Shown: one piece after another, positions 43,326 to 52,613 of the stretch
Numbering within the stretch: position 1 is the stretch's first letter
Layout of the letters: each line of letters opens with the position of its first letter
From: Pukyongia salina
GTDB lineage: Bacteria; Bacteroidota; Bacteroidia; Flavobacteriales; Flavobacteriaceae
Assembly (NCBI RefSeq): GCF_002966125.1
Contig: NZ_CP027062.1
Location: 1,674,001-1,738,000 of the forward strand
Length of the DNA stretch: 64,000 bases
Direction of reading: 5' to 3'
Position numbers and translations under genes: made by a program
The notes under the pieces: model-generated
What the model was told of the DNA's origin: nothing
Database searches by the model: none
What the model saw: only the letters and a program-made list of their open reading frames with translations

Positions 43326-44566
43326 TGTTAAAACGAATTACAGTTTTTGTATTTCTGCTTGTGGCAGGACTGTCTCAGGCACAGGAAGGTACAGTTTCAC
43401 CATATTCTTTTTATGGGATAGGAACATTAAAATTTAAAGGTACCGCAGAGAACAGGGCGATGGGAGGTATCAGTGTTTATTCAGATAGTATACATCTTAG
43501 TATTCAAAACCCGGCGGGAGTGGCAGGCCTCCGACTTGTAAACTACACCGCGGGAATAAGCCATAAGTACGAGACCATTAAAACAGCCGAAGAGAGTCAG
43601 AAGGCCAGTACAACCTCTATAGATTATCTGGCTCTGGGAATCCCTTTAGGTAAATTTGGCGCCAGCTTTGGGCTCATCCCCTTCACATCGGTTGGTTATA
43701 ATCTTAGGACTGAAGACGCCGGGATCGAGACAACCTATACGGGATCGGGAGGTCTTAATAAAGCATTCTTCACCCTGGCCTATCAGGTCACGCCTGAATT
43801 AAGCGTAGGAGTGGATGCTAATTATAACTTCGGAAATATCCAGAACAACGCCGAACGCAGAGAGGATGATATACAATACGGTACTTCCGAATTCAACAAA
43901 TCAGACCTGCTCGGATTCAACTTTAACATTGGAGCCATTTACAAAAAGAAGATAAGCGAGACGTTAACTCTGTCTTCATCACTAACTTATACCCCCGAAA
44001 CCGACCTCACCTCGGAAAATACGAGGACTATCTCTTCGTTTTTGGTGCTGCCTTCCGGGTCTACAACCCCTATAGATGAACGGGACATTGACGTAGAGGA
44101 CACCAATTTCACTTTTCCATCGCAGTTTACGATCGGACTCGGTCTTGGGAAGGAAAAAAATTGGTTTGTAGGAGGTGAATATTCGGCTGTAAAAACAAGT
44201 AATTTAACAAATCGTTCTTTTGATATAGATTTTGTTACCTTTACTGATGCCTCCAAATTCAGACTTGGAGGGTTCTATATTCCAAACTATAACGCAATTG
44301 GAAACTACTGGAATCGAGTAGTTTATCGTGCAGGAGTTAGGTTTGAAGAAACAGGAATTAATATAAATGGTGAAGGAATTAATGAGTTTGGCATATCTTT
44401 TGGACTTGGTTTGCCTGTAGGGAGATTATTCTCGAATATTAACGTGGGATTTGAAGTTGGAAGACGAGGAACTACAGATTTTGGGTTGGTTCAGGAGAAT
44501 TTCTTTAATACATTTATAAGTCTGTCACTAAACGACAGATGGTTTGAAAAACGATATTATGATTAA
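43325..44566 (+). CDS. Outer-membrane beta-barrel protein, FadL/OmpP1-like
   Basis: About 413 residues from ATG 43325. The signal peptide ends AGLSQAQ. The mature protein is rich in amphipathic strands and begins YSFYGIG...NRAMGGISVYSDSIHLSIQNPAGVAG-like sequence. That resembles the N-terminal hatch region of FadL-type and PorV-like proteins, where an early NPA motif is characteristic. The ligand is unknown. It forms part of a plus-strand series with coaX, a TPR protein and lptC that recurs in Bacteroidota, suggesting an envelope-assembly context. Confidence 0.8.
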   Translation: MLKRITVFVFLLVAGLSQAQEGTVSPYSFYGIGTLKFKGTAENRAMGGISVYSDSIHLSIQNPAGVAGLRLVNYTAGISHKYETIKTAEESQKASTTSIDYLALGIPLGKFGASFGLIPFTSVGYNLRTEDAGIETTYTGSGGLNKAFFTLAYQVTPELSVGVDANYNFGNIQNNAERREDDIQYGTSEFNKSDLLGFNFNIGAIYKKKISETLTLSSSLTYTPETDLTSENTRTISSFLVLPSGSTTPIDERDIDVEDTNFTFPSQFTIGLGLGKEKNWFVGGEYSAVKTSNLTNRSFDIDFVTFTDASKFRLGGFYIPNYNAIGNYWNRVVYRAGVRFEETGININGEGINEFGISFGLGLPVGRLFSNINVGFEVGRRGTTDFGLVQENFFNTFISLSLNDRWFEKRYYD

Positions 44567-44585
44567 TACAATAAACATTAACACT

Positions 44586-45941
44586 ATGAAGACGAAAGCT
44601 ATTATACTTTCAGCTGTACTTTTTGTGGCTTTTGGAAGCAAATCCCTGGCACAGGAAAAATGTGCAACATTAGGTTCCTTGTTTATAGAACCAGCCAAAG
44701 CAAAAAATTATGAAGGTGCACTGCCTCATTATGCTCAATTAGTTGCTGAATGTCCTACGTACAGTATGGCGACTTACCAGTATGCCGAGAAAATGTTCAA
44801 ACATTTTATCGAGAATGGAGATAAATCCAAGATAGCAGATCTGGACCAGGCATATAAGTACAGAATGCAGTACTATCCATCAAAAACCAAAGAAGGTGAA
44901 TTGATGATGAAAATGGCCCAGGTGAAGTTCGATAATAACATTGGGACAAAACTTGAACAATTTAATGCGTTCGACGCCGCCTTTAAAAAGGACGAAGATG
45001 AGTTCACCAGCCCTAAAAGTCTATATACATACTTTTCATTGGCAGTAGACCTTTTTAATAGTGGCGAAAAACCCATCGATGATGTATTCGACCTTTACGA
45101 TGTGGTAATTCAGAAGATCGAAAAAGAAGAAGGTAAATTGGCTATTGGTCTTACAAAATTGATCGACAAGCAGGAAGCTGGAACCAAACTAAGCTCAAGG
45201 GAAGAACGCAAGGTACATGCGTACGAAAAAAACCTGGCCGCTTACGGTACAGTAAAAGGTAGTGTTGATGGAAAATTGGGACAGTTAGCAGATTGTCCTA
45301 ATCTAATTCCTTTATATGAAAAGGATTTCGACAACAAGAAAAACGATGTAAGTTGGTTGCGTAGAGCCGCCGGTAGGCTGAGTGCCAAAGATTGTGATAC
45401 ACCACTATTCTTTAAATTGGTACAACAGCTACACACCATGGAGCCTTCTGCAAAATCTGCCTACTATTTAGGTAAACTAGCCGATAAGGACGGAAAAAGC
45501 AGTACAGCCCTCGATTACTATAATCAGGCTGCCGAACTGGAAACTAATCCGGCCGATAAGGCTAAAGTATATTACAGTATAGCCGAGAATTTCCGTAAGA
45601 AAGGAAGTTTTGGACAAGCGCGTACTTACTACCTGAAAATGGTAGAAGTAAAGCCTTCAGCAGGTATCGCTTATCTCAAGATAGCCAATATGTATGGTAG
45701 TAGTGCCAATAGTTGTGGAAACACAACTTTCGAGAAACGTGCTATCTACTGGAAGGCAGCCGAGATGGCAGATCGCGCAGCTAGAGTGGATGGGTCTATC
45801 GCCTCCAATGCGCGTAGCACTGCTAGCGCGTTTAGAGGAAGAGCTCCTAGTAAGAGTGATATCTTTTCGGAAGGAATGGCGGGAAAAACCATTACCTTTA
45901 ACTGCTGGGTAGGCGGAAGCGTAAGAGTACCTAGTCTATAA
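44586..45941 (+). CDS. Exported tetratricopeptide-repeat protein
   Basis: About 451 residues from ATG 44586, chosen because MKTKAIILSAVLFVAFG followed by KSLAQ is a good signal peptide; the frame runs 14 codons further upstream over the end of the barrel gene. The mature protein is helical, with TPR-like units most obvious at residues 270-380 (YYLGKLADKDGKSSTALDYY, YYSIAENFRKKGSFGQARTYY, YLKIANMYG). It probably scaffolds an envelope complex. It is 2 bp from lptC. Function is not established. Confidence 0.82.
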   Translation: MKTKAIILSAVLFVAFGSKSLAQEKCATLGSLFIEPAKAKNYEGALPHYAQLVAECPTYSMATYQYAEKMFKHFIENGDKSKIADLDQAYKYRMQYYPSKTKEGELMMKMAQVKFDNNIGTKLEQFNAFDAAFKKDEDEFTSPKSLYTYFSLAVDLFNSGEKPIDDVFDLYDVVIQKIEKEEGKLAIGLTKLIDKQEAGTKLSSREERKVHAYEKNLAAYGTVKGSVDGKLGQLADCPNLIPLYEKDFDNKKNDVSWLRRAAGRLSAKDCDTPLFFKLVQQLHTMEPSAKSAYYLGKLADKDGKSSTALDYYNQAAELETNPADKAKVYYSIAENFRKKGSFGQARTYYLKMVEVKPSAGIAYLKIANMYGSSANSCGNTTFEKRAIYWKAAEMADRAARVDGSIASNARSTASAFRGRAPSKSDIFSEGMAGKTITFNCWVGGSVRVPSL

Positions 45942-45943
45942 GA

Positions 45944-46537
45944 ATGAACATAATAAAACATATGCTGAAGAGCGTGATGACAATATCGATTGTCATCACG
46001 CTTTTTTCATGTGAAAGTAATTATGAGAATATTCAGAAACTGAATCTGAAAGATGGTGCACCTATTGGGGTGGCGAAGAATATAAATGTGAAATACACAG
46101 ATTCGGGCAAGGTAGTTGCTAACCTCATCTCGCCCTTACGCAACGATTATACGAACCTGGAGTTTCCCTATCAGGAATTTCCGGAAGGTGTTGAGGTAAA
46201 ATATTGGAACGAAAATGATGAAGTTAGTACGGTGACCTCAGATTTTGCAATTAGATACGATGAAACAAATATTGTAGACCTTCGGAAGAACGTCGTACTG
46301 GTTACCAGTGATAGCCTGGTGTTACGGGCCGAACAACTATACTGGGACCAGAAGCACCAGTGGGTTTTTACAGACGAACCCTACCGTATCATTTTTAAAG
46401 ACGGCTCATATAATGATGGAGCGGGATTCGACTCGAGCGAGGATTTTACCAATTTCTTATCGCGAACTAATAGCGGAGAGCAATTAATAGATAGAAATAT
46501 AGATAACGAAAATAGAGAAAACACCGATGGGGAATAA
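45944..46537 (+). CDS. lptC: LPS export periplasmic protein LptC
   Basis: A 197-residue LptC-family protein with an N-terminal lipoprotein-type signal (TLFSC near residue 23). The beta-jellyroll strands are typical of the bridge that passes LPS from LptBFG to LptA, including the segment near SDSLVLRAEQLYWD, which resembles LptC/LptA C-terminal strands. The highly acidic, polar tail after residue 170 is not conserved. The 3' end overlaps the following small gene by 11 bp. Confidence 0.85.
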   Translation: MNIIKHMLKSVMTISIVITLFSCESNYENIQKLNLKDGAPIGVAKNINVKYTDSGKVVANLISPLRNDYTNLEFPYQEFPEGVEVKYWNENDEVSTVTSDFAIRYDETNIVDLRKNVVLVTSDSLVLRAEQLYWDQKHQWVFTDEPYRIIFKDGSYNDGAGFDSSEDFTNFLSRTNSGEQLIDRNIDNENRENTDGE

Positions 46538-46727
46538 AATATATCAACTTTTTGAATACGCTTATTTGGCAATGGCAGGTTTTTCGATCTACCTGGTTAT
46601 AAGTAACTGGGCAGACAATAGAAACCGTGCTTATTTATTTGCTTTCTTCACGGTTGTAGCTATCTTTATGTTCTTCTTTAAGCGAAAATTTAGAAAGAAG
46701 ATGGAGGAGCGCAACAAAAACAGATAA
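46527..46727 (+). CDS. Small two-helix membrane protein
   Basis: A 66-residue protein with two predicted transmembrane helices (about residues 8-26 and 36-51) and a basic tail (KRKFRKKMEERNKNR). Overlaps lptC by 11 bp and its TAA shares one base with the ATG of the next gene. The overlaps and conserved position support a genuine gene. Function unknown. Confidence 0.75.
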   Translation: MGNKIYQLFEYAYLAMAGFSIYLVISNWADNRNRAYLFAFFTVVAIFMFFFKRKFRKKMEERNKNR

Positions 46728-47980
46728 TGGAATTTAGTATTCTTATCATTGTTATTATGCTAATCCTGTCCGCATTCTTTTCGGGTATGGAGATAGCCTA
46801 CGTTTCATCTAACAAAGTCCACATAGAGATCGAAAAAAAGCAGACCGGTTTTCTTGCCGGAGTGCTGAACAAGATCACAAAAAGACCGTCTAAGTTTATC
46901 GCTACCATGCTGGTGGGCAACAATATTGCCCTGGTAGTATACGGTTTCTTTATGGGTGATCTGCTTATGCGATACATCCCATTAACAGGCTTTAGCGGTT
47001 TGCTGGTTCAAACGGTGATCTCTACCCTTATCATTCTGCTTACGGCCGAGTTTCTTCCGAAGGTGTTCTTCCAGATATACGCCAATAAACTGGTGAAAGT
47101 ATTTGCTGTACCGGCCTATATGTTCTACCTGTTGTTTTCGGTTATATCCGAATTCGTCATCTGGATCTCCGATATTGTATTAAAAGTGTTCTTTAAGACC
47201 AAAGGAGATCATGTGCAGCTTAGTTTCAGTAAGATCGAACTGGGTAATTATATCAGCGAACAAATGGATACCCTGGAGCGGGACGATGATGTGGATTCGG
47301 AAATACAGATCTTTCAAAACGCCCTGGAATTCTCGGAAGTTAAATCCAGGGAGGTCATGGTGCCGCGTACCGAAGTTATCGCAGTCGATCTTGAAACCGA
47401 AATCCAGGAACTTACAAAAATATTTACAGAGACGGGCCTTTCCAAGATCCTGGTATATAAGGACAACATCGATGATATAGTGGGTTACGTACATTCCTTC
47501 GAACTCTTTAAAAAGCCTACTTCCATAAAGAAAATTCTTATTCCGGTTGTCTTTGTGCCGGGTACCATGCTAGCCAAGGATGTACTCAATATCTTGATCA
47601 GGAAACGCAAAAGTATTGCCGTGGTTATCGATGAATATGGAGGAACCGCAGGAATTATGACCGTAGAAGACATTATCGAAGAACTTTTTGGGGAGATCGA
47701 AGATGAACACGATTCCATCGAACTCATTGAAGAGGAACTGGATAAAGGACATTTTAAATTCTCTGCCCGTTTGGAAGTGGATTATATAAACGAACGCTAT
47801 AAGATCGATCTGCCTGAAAGTGAGAACTACGAAACCCTGGGCGGTATGATCGTAAATTTTACCGAAGAGATCCCCGAAAAGAACGAAACGGTTATCATTG
47901 AAAACTTCATATGTAAGATACTGGAAGTATCGAGCACCAAAATAGAACTTATCGACCTAAGGGTTAATCCCGAAGCATAG
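46727..47980 (+). CDS. CNNM/CBS-pair membrane protein (HlyC/CorC family)
   Basis: A 417-residue protein. A CNNM (DUF21) transmembrane domain occupies residues 1-150, with FFSGMEIAYVSSNKV and MLVGNNIALVVYG motifs. A CBS pair follows, with MVPRTEVIAVD (about residues 205-215) and DEYGGTAGIMTVEDIIEELFGEI (about 302-324). The C-terminal CorC/HlyC domain ends with a Glu-rich linker. Relatives take part in magnesium/cobalt efflux or, in Bacteroidota, gliding motility (GldE). This copy is defined more by its lptC linkage, so no symbol is assigned. Confidence 0.88.
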   Translation: MEFSILIIVIMLILSAFFSGMEIAYVSSNKVHIEIEKKQTGFLAGVLNKITKRPSKFIATMLVGNNIALVVYGFFMGDLLMRYIPLTGFSGLLVQTVISTLIILLTAEFLPKVFFQIYANKLVKVFAVPAYMFYLLFSVISEFVIWISDIVLKVFFKTKGDHVQLSFSKIELGNYISEQMDTLERDDDVDSEIQIFQNALEFSEVKSREVMVPRTEVIAVDLETEIQELTKIFTETGLSKILVYKDNIDDIVGYVHSFELFKKPTSIKKILIPVVFVPGTMLAKDVLNILIRKRKSIAVVIDEYGGTAGIMTVEDIIEELFGEIEDEHDSIELIEEELDKGHFKFSARLEVDYINERYKIDLPESENYETLGGMIVNFTEEIPEKNETVIIENFICKILEVSSTKIELIDLRVNPEA

Positions 47981-48016
47981 ATTTCTGTTATTTACCGTTT
48001 TTTTTATTCCGAACCT

Positions 48017-48046
48017 TTTATAAATGAAGGGAAAATGCTATTTTCG
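48017..48046 (+). promoter_or_regulatory. Probable promoter of the PpiD-like gene
   Basis: TTTA (48017-48020), an 18-bp spacer, then TATTTTCG (48039-48046). Each element has one mismatch to the Bacteroidota consensus and the spacing equals that of the tRNA-Phe promoter. It lies 24 bp before the start codon. Confidence 0.45.
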
Positions 48047-48069
48047 CCCCCTAGAAATTTGACAGACAG

Positions 48070-50190
48070 ATGGCAATATTAAACAGTATTAGAAAAAGAG
48101 GAATATTCCTCATTTTGATTATAGCAATGGCCCTTTTCGCCTTCATCCTTAGTGATGTACTAACCCGAGGGGGTGGTTCGAGCGTAGAAGATACCGTTGC
48201 CACAGTGAACGGCGTGGATATTGATCGTACAGAATTTGCGCAACTTGTTGAGAACACGCAAAAGTCTATGGGTCCCAATGCATCTACTTCTCAGGCAGTA
48301 AACCTGGTTTGGGATCGTGAATTAAGACGCGTACTTATGGAAGAGCAGTACGAAAAACTTGGCTTACGGGTTGAAAGCGAACAGATCAATAACGCTTTGA
48401 GTGTTTACCTTGCAAACGATCCTACTTTTCAGGATGAGAATGGTAACTACAGTGAGCTGAAAATGCTGGAATATGTTGCCGATATAAAAGCGAACGCTAA
48501 GGTGAATCCGGCTCCACTTGAGAACTGGGAGAACTATATCAAGAATGTGAAGCAAACGGTGCTTGAGAATACTTATCTGGGAATGTTAAGAGGGGGACTT
48601 ACCTCCACCATCGCAGAAGGAGAGCAACAGTATCGATTTGAGAATGATAAGATCGATATCGAATTTGTTCATATTCCATATACCTCAATTGACGATGCCA
48701 GCATCACAGTTTCCGACGAAGAAATTGCTGCTTATATAAAAGCAAACCCAAAGAAATTTGAAGTAGAACCTGAGGTAGATTTTCAATATGTACTCATAGA
48801 GGAAACAGCTTCTCAGGAAGATATTGAAGCTGCGGAAGCAGAGATATCTGCTTTGATAGACAACAGACGGGAAATGAATAACCTGTCTAACAAGATAGAT
48901 ACAATCCTGGGATTCAGAGAAACTCAAAATTACCAGGAGTATGTGAATTCGCATTCAGATGTACCTTATACGGATCGCTGGTACACTAAAGAGCAGTTAC
49001 CTGCCGCTATCAAGGACACCATCTTCGATCTTAATGAAGGTGATATCTACGGGCCTTACCAGGTTGATAAAACATTAAACCTAACCAAGGTTATCGAGAA
49101 GCGTCAGTTACCAGACAGTGCGCGGGTTCGACATATCCTTATTCCATTGGGATTAAATCGTACAGATAGCATTACTCGTACCGATGCCCAGGCTAAAAAG
49201 ACAGCCGATAGTTTATTAACTATCCTGAAAGGGAACAAATCTAAATTCGCAACTTTCGTGAAGCAGTTTTCTTCAGACACCGGAAGCATTGAGAACGACG
49301 GAGTGTACGATTGGTTCGAATATACCAAAATGGTGCCTGCCTTCAGGGATTATTCCTTCGAGCAAAAAACCGGAGATATGGGTATCGTAAAGACCAATTT
49401 TGGATACCATATCGTTGAGGTATTGGGACAAAAAGACTTCAAGGATGTAGTGAAGATCGCTACCATTACCAAAGAGATCGAGCCTTCAGAGCCAACGATC
49501 AACGAGATTTTTGCCGAAGCTACCACTTTCGAGATCGAAGCTGCCAAAGGAGATTTCTCCGAACAGGCGAAAGCCCTGGGACTAAGTGTACGTCCGGTGA
49601 ATAAAGTAGGGAAGATGGATTCTCAAATTCAGGGGATAGGGACTAACAGACAGATTGTAAACTGGGCATTTAATGAAGAGACCGAGGTTGGTGATATCAG
49701 CAGGTTTAATGTTAGCCAGGGTTATGTGATCGTGCAATTAACTCGCAAGGATCCAAAAGGATTGAAGAGTATTGCAGAGTCTTCTGCCGAAGTAACTCCT
49801 ATTCTTCGAAATAAAAAGAAAGCCGAGCAGATCATGAACCGTAATAGTGGAAAAACTATGCAGGAGATCGCTACCGGAGAAAATGTAACAGTTCAAACTG
49901 CTTCTGCCATGACGATGTCTGCGCCTACTATTCCGGGAGCCGGAAACGAACCAAAAGTTGTTGGTGTTGCCTTTGGAAAGGACGTTGGAGAAGAAACGGG
50001 TCTTATTGAAGGAAAGACAGGAGTGTTCAAAGTAAAGGTGACTGCCATTAATAAGGCACCGGATCTGGACAACTATGCACCTTATGCCAATGAGTTGAAT
50101 GCTGGTGTTACCCAGGGCTTGAACAGCAACGTATTTAAAGCGCTTAAAGAATCTGCAGATATTGAAGATAATAGAGCTGTATTCTACTAA
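48070..50190 (+). CDS. PpiD/SurA-like membrane-anchored peptidyl-prolyl isomerase
   Basis: A 706-residue periplasmic foldase held by one N-terminal transmembrane helix (about residues 11-30). A SurA-N-like chaperone region follows (EQINNALSVYLANDPTFQDENG-type motif, residues 100-125). A parvulin rotamase domain occupies about residues 345-460 (VRHILIPLG, FAKFVKQFSSDTGS-type segment, GYHIVEV). A C-terminal chaperone portion completes it. It assists folding of outer-membrane proteins. Monocistronic, with its own promoter-like sequence and a strong terminator. Confidence 0.9.
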   Translation: MAILNSIRKRGIFLILIIAMALFAFILSDVLTRGGGSSVEDTVATVNGVDIDRTEFAQLVENTQKSMGPNASTSQAVNLVWDRELRRVLMEEQYEKLGLRVESEQINNALSVYLANDPTFQDENGNYSELKMLEYVADIKANAKVNPAPLENWENYIKNVKQTVLENTYLGMLRGGLTSTIAEGEQQYRFENDKIDIEFVHIPYTSIDDASITVSDEEIAAYIKANPKKFEVEPEVDFQYVLIEETASQEDIEAAEAEISALIDNRREMNNLSNKIDTILGFRETQNYQEYVNSHSDVPYTDRWYTKEQLPAAIKDTIFDLNEGDIYGPYQVDKTLNLTKVIEKRQLPDSARVRHILIPLGLNRTDSITRTDAQAKKTADSLLTILKGNKSKFATFVKQFSSDTGSIENDGVYDWFEYTKMVPAFRDYSFEQKTGDMGIVKTNFGYHIVEVLGQKDFKDVVKIATITKEIEPSEPTINEIFAEATTFEIEAAKGDFSEQAKALGLSVRPVNKVGKMDSQIQGIGTNRQIVNWAFNEETEVGDISRFNVSQGYVIVQLTRKDPKGLKSIAESSAEVTPILRNKKKAEQIMNRNSGKTMQEIATGENVTVQTASAMTMSAPTIPGAGNEPKVVGVAFGKDVGEETGLIEGKTGVFKVKVTAINKAPDLDNYAPYANELNAGVTQGLNSNVFKALKESADIEDNRAVFY

Positions 50191-50213
50191 GAAAAGGCTT
50201 CTAAATAAAAATG

Positions 50214-50247
50214 AAATCCTCCCAGCTGGAAAAGCCCGGGGGGATTT
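50214..50247. terminator. Bidirectional terminator between convergent genes
   Basis: The arms AAATCCTCCC (50214-50223) and GGGGGGATTT (50238-50247) pair with one G-U, flanked by an A-rich run on the left and TTTTTATTTT on the right. It lies between the PpiD-like gene and the GHMP kinase gene, whose stop codon directly adjoins it. Confidence 0.85.
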
Positions 50248-51153
50248 TTATTTTAACATCTCTGCAAAAGGAATAATAGTAGTATAACCTTTATTCTTGA
50301 AATATTCCATGTCATCTTTTCTTCCACTCACCAGTATAAAATCACCACCCCAGGCACCGAGACTCTTTACAAGTCCGTGATAATCGGGAAACAATTCGTC
50401 TTTTATCTTCGGAAGTTGCAGTAAACTGGAAATAATGGTTTCGTGCTGCTCCATAAGGTTACGAAACACCTCCAGGTCGTGTATGGCAGTAATTTGTTCG
50501 GTTATCAGGTCTATCTTGGCCAAGGCTGTCTCTTTGTGTCTTGCAACGTCCTTGTATCTGGAAATGCCTTCCTTGCTATCCTGTTTCTTATTCAGAAAAA
50601 TAAAAAAAAGCCTGTCTGTAAATTCCCAAGGTAAAATTATAGGTCGGATTTGAGGTTTCTTACCTTTATTCGAAAACAGAATAGGGCCATCGTTTTGGGC
50701 AGCTGCTATATCATATCCGCTACCTCCAAAGCTTCTCTCTAGGAGTGTAAACGCATCTACTTTTGCCCATTGTGCAATGTTGTTGATGAGCGTGGAGGAA
50801 GTCCCCAATCCCCAATCCCTGGGAAAACTAAGGGAAGTTTCTACCAGAAATCCGGACTCCTCATCCAGAAATTCGGGATTTAATTTCATAGCCTGATGCA
50901 ATATCTCACACAGGGTAACGGAGGTATCATCTTTTTTTTCCGAAGTGATACCAGCCTCGTTTATTTTAAAACTACCTTCAAACCATAAAGAGGAATCTGC
51001 ATTAAAGCTTTTCCACTGTAATCCTTTTTCTTCGGTACGATGTACGTAAAGTGCCTGGCCGTAAGAAGTGGGGATTGCGAGCCCAAAACCTCCATCCAGC
51101 ACTGTATATTCGCCTGTGAGTAGTAATTTTCCGTTGCTGTGAAAGCGTTGCAT
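50248..51153 (-). CDS. GYDIA-family GHMP kinase (mevalonate pathway)
   Basis: A 301-residue GHMP-superfamily kinase. The N-terminus has GKLLLTGEYTVLDGG (substrate-binding strand). The ATP-loop WGLGTSSTLINNIAQ is the glycine-serine motif 2. SGYDIAAAQ is the diagnostic GYDIA motif, and LGAWGGDFILVSG is motif 3. Bacteroidota carry this kinase beside class II HMG-CoA reductase, as here with a 1-bp gap, so it probably phosphorylates mevalonate or phosphomevalonate in isoprenoid synthesis. Which of the two substrates cannot be read from the sequence. Confidence 0.88.
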   Translation of the reverse strand: MQRFHSNGKLLLTGEYTVLDGGFGLAIPTSYGQALYVHRTEEKGLQWKSFNADSSLWFEGSFKINEAGITSEKKDDTSVTLCEILHQAMKLNPEFLDEESGFLVETSLSFPRDWGLGTSSTLINNIAQWAKVDAFTLLERSFGGSGYDIAAAQNDGPILFSNKGKKPQIRPIILPWEFTDRLFFIFLNKKQDSKEGISRYKDVARHKETALAKIDLITEQITAIHDLEVFRNLMEQHETIISSLLQLPKIKDELFPDYHGLVKSLGAWGGDFILVSGRKDDMEYFKNKGYTTIIPFAEMLK

Positions 51154-51154
51154 C

Positions 51155-52468
51155 CTAAGCTCTTAATTTCTCGATGAATTCCACAGCAGCACTGTGTGAA
51201 ACCGTGTTTTTTACAAAATGGCGTACCGCCTTTTCTTTTTCTTCTGAAGTGGCCTCCAACTGGTTGAGGATGTTCATCAAATGCATTTTCATGTGTCCCT
51301 TCTGTATGCCAGTAGTCACCAGGGATCTGATTGCTGCAAAATTCTGAGCCAGGCCGGCTACGGCCACAATTTTCATCAATTCCTCTGCTGAAGGTTTGTG
51401 CAATAGTTGTAAGGCGAATTTTACCATGGGATGCAGGCTTGTAAGTCCGCCAACTGTGCCCAAAGCCAATGGGATCTCAATACTAAAAGTAAACTCATCG
51501 TTTTCGATAGTGGCGTGAGTTAAACTACGGTATGCACCGTTTTTGGCAGCATAGGCATGTACTCCGGCCTCTACTGCCCTAAAATCGTTACCGGTTGCTA
51601 CCACAACTGCGTCTACACCGTTCATGATGCCCTTGTTGTGCGTTACCGCTCTTCTTACTTCAGCGTTGGCTATATCCACCGCCCTCACAAAATCCTGTGC
51701 AAAAACTTCGGCATTGGTGGCATTTTTCAATAAGGCGCTAACGGGACAGCTTACCCATGCCTTTACAAGGCATTCTGGGACATAATTTGAAAGGATGCTT
51801 AAAACAACCTTCGGAGACTCCGTATTCTTTAAAAATGGCTCAAAACCCAGGCTTTCTTCCTCGAAAGTAGTAGCGATGGCTTCAAGGCAGCTATTAATAA
51901 AATTAGCTCCCATAGCATCCTTGGTATTAAAGCTGCAATGAAGCTGATAATATCCTTTGAGGGAGCCGGAGGAGTCTATTAATTCAATGTCTTTGAGTCC
52001 GCCACCTCGTTTCTTCATGTTCTTTTCAATTTCTGAAACAGCTTCAAAAAGACGCGGTTTAATCGCTTCAAAGAAATCTATCAGTAATTGTTTGTCTCCG
52101 AAGTAATCCAGGTGTACCTGGCCGTTTTTTTCGGTAGATAGTACTTCCGCGTGAAATCCCCCTCTGTTCAGCCAGAATTTTGCAGCATTACTGGCTGCAG
52201 CCACCACCGAACTTTCTTCGATCACCATTGGAAGGGTATAAAGCTTATCGTTGATAAGGAAATTGGGCGCAATTCCGAAGGGTAAATAGTAATTGGAGAC
52301 CGCGTTTTCGGTAAAATCGTCGTGTAATCGCTGTAATTTGGCGTCGCTATTCCAGTACTGCATTAGGATGTTCATAGCTTCGCTATTGTTACTGAAATAG
52401 TTGCGTGCCAACCAGTCGATTTTTTCTTGCTTGGACATTTTCGAAAATCCGGAAACAGGCTTATGCAT
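51155..52468 (-). CDS. Class II HMG-CoA reductase
   Basis: About 437 residues from ATG 52468. The open frame continues 68 codons upstream, but the family length is near 425, MHKPVSGFSKMSK matches the usual N-terminus, and a perfect -7 box lies 21-28 bp upstream of this ATG. Class II motifs include the HNKGIMNGVDAVVVATGND segment (substrate and nucleotide binding) and GGLTSLHPM near the C-terminus. The bacterial class II enzymes convert between HMG-CoA and mevalonate. Here, paired with a GHMP kinase, it should run in the biosynthetic direction. Confidence 0.93.
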   Translation of the reverse strand: MHKPVSGFSKMSKQEKIDWLARNYFSNNSEAMNILMQYWNSDAKLQRLHDDFTENAVSNYYLPFGIAPNFLINDKLYTLPMVIEESSVVAAASNAAKFWLNRGGFHAEVLSTEKNGQVHLDYFGDKQLLIDFFEAIKPRLFEAVSEIEKNMKKRGGGLKDIELIDSSGSLKGYYQLHCSFNTKDAMGANFINSCLEAIATTFEEESLGFEPFLKNTESPKVVLSILSNYVPECLVKAWVSCPVSALLKNATNAEVFAQDFVRAVDIANAEVRRAVTHNKGIMNGVDAVVVATGNDFRAVEAGVHAYAAKNGAYRSLTHATIENDEFTFSIEIPLALGTVGGLTSLHPMVKFALQLLHKPSAEELMKIVAVAGLAQNFAAIRSLVTTGIQKGHMKMHLMNILNQLEATSEEKEKAVRHFVKNTVSHSAAVEFIEKLRA

Positions 52469-52488
52469 GCAGTTTTTAATTTGAAACA

Positions 52489-52496
52489 CAAAGATA
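52489..52496 (-). promoter_or_regulatory. -7 element TATCTTTG of the mevalonate operon
   Basis: A perfect TAnnTTTG on the minus strand, with TTTC 17 bp further upstream as a weak -33. It sits 20 bp before ATG 52468 and inside the longer open frame, so it decides in favour of the shorter reductase. Confidence 0.6.
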
Positions 52497-52613
52497 GTAT
52501 TTCTCACGAAGCTGAAAGCGGCATAGTTACTAACAAAAAGCCTGTATTTAACATAAAAACTACCGGATTTTCGTGAAATTTTAGTAAACTTGACGTAACA
52601 AAAATTTAACGTT

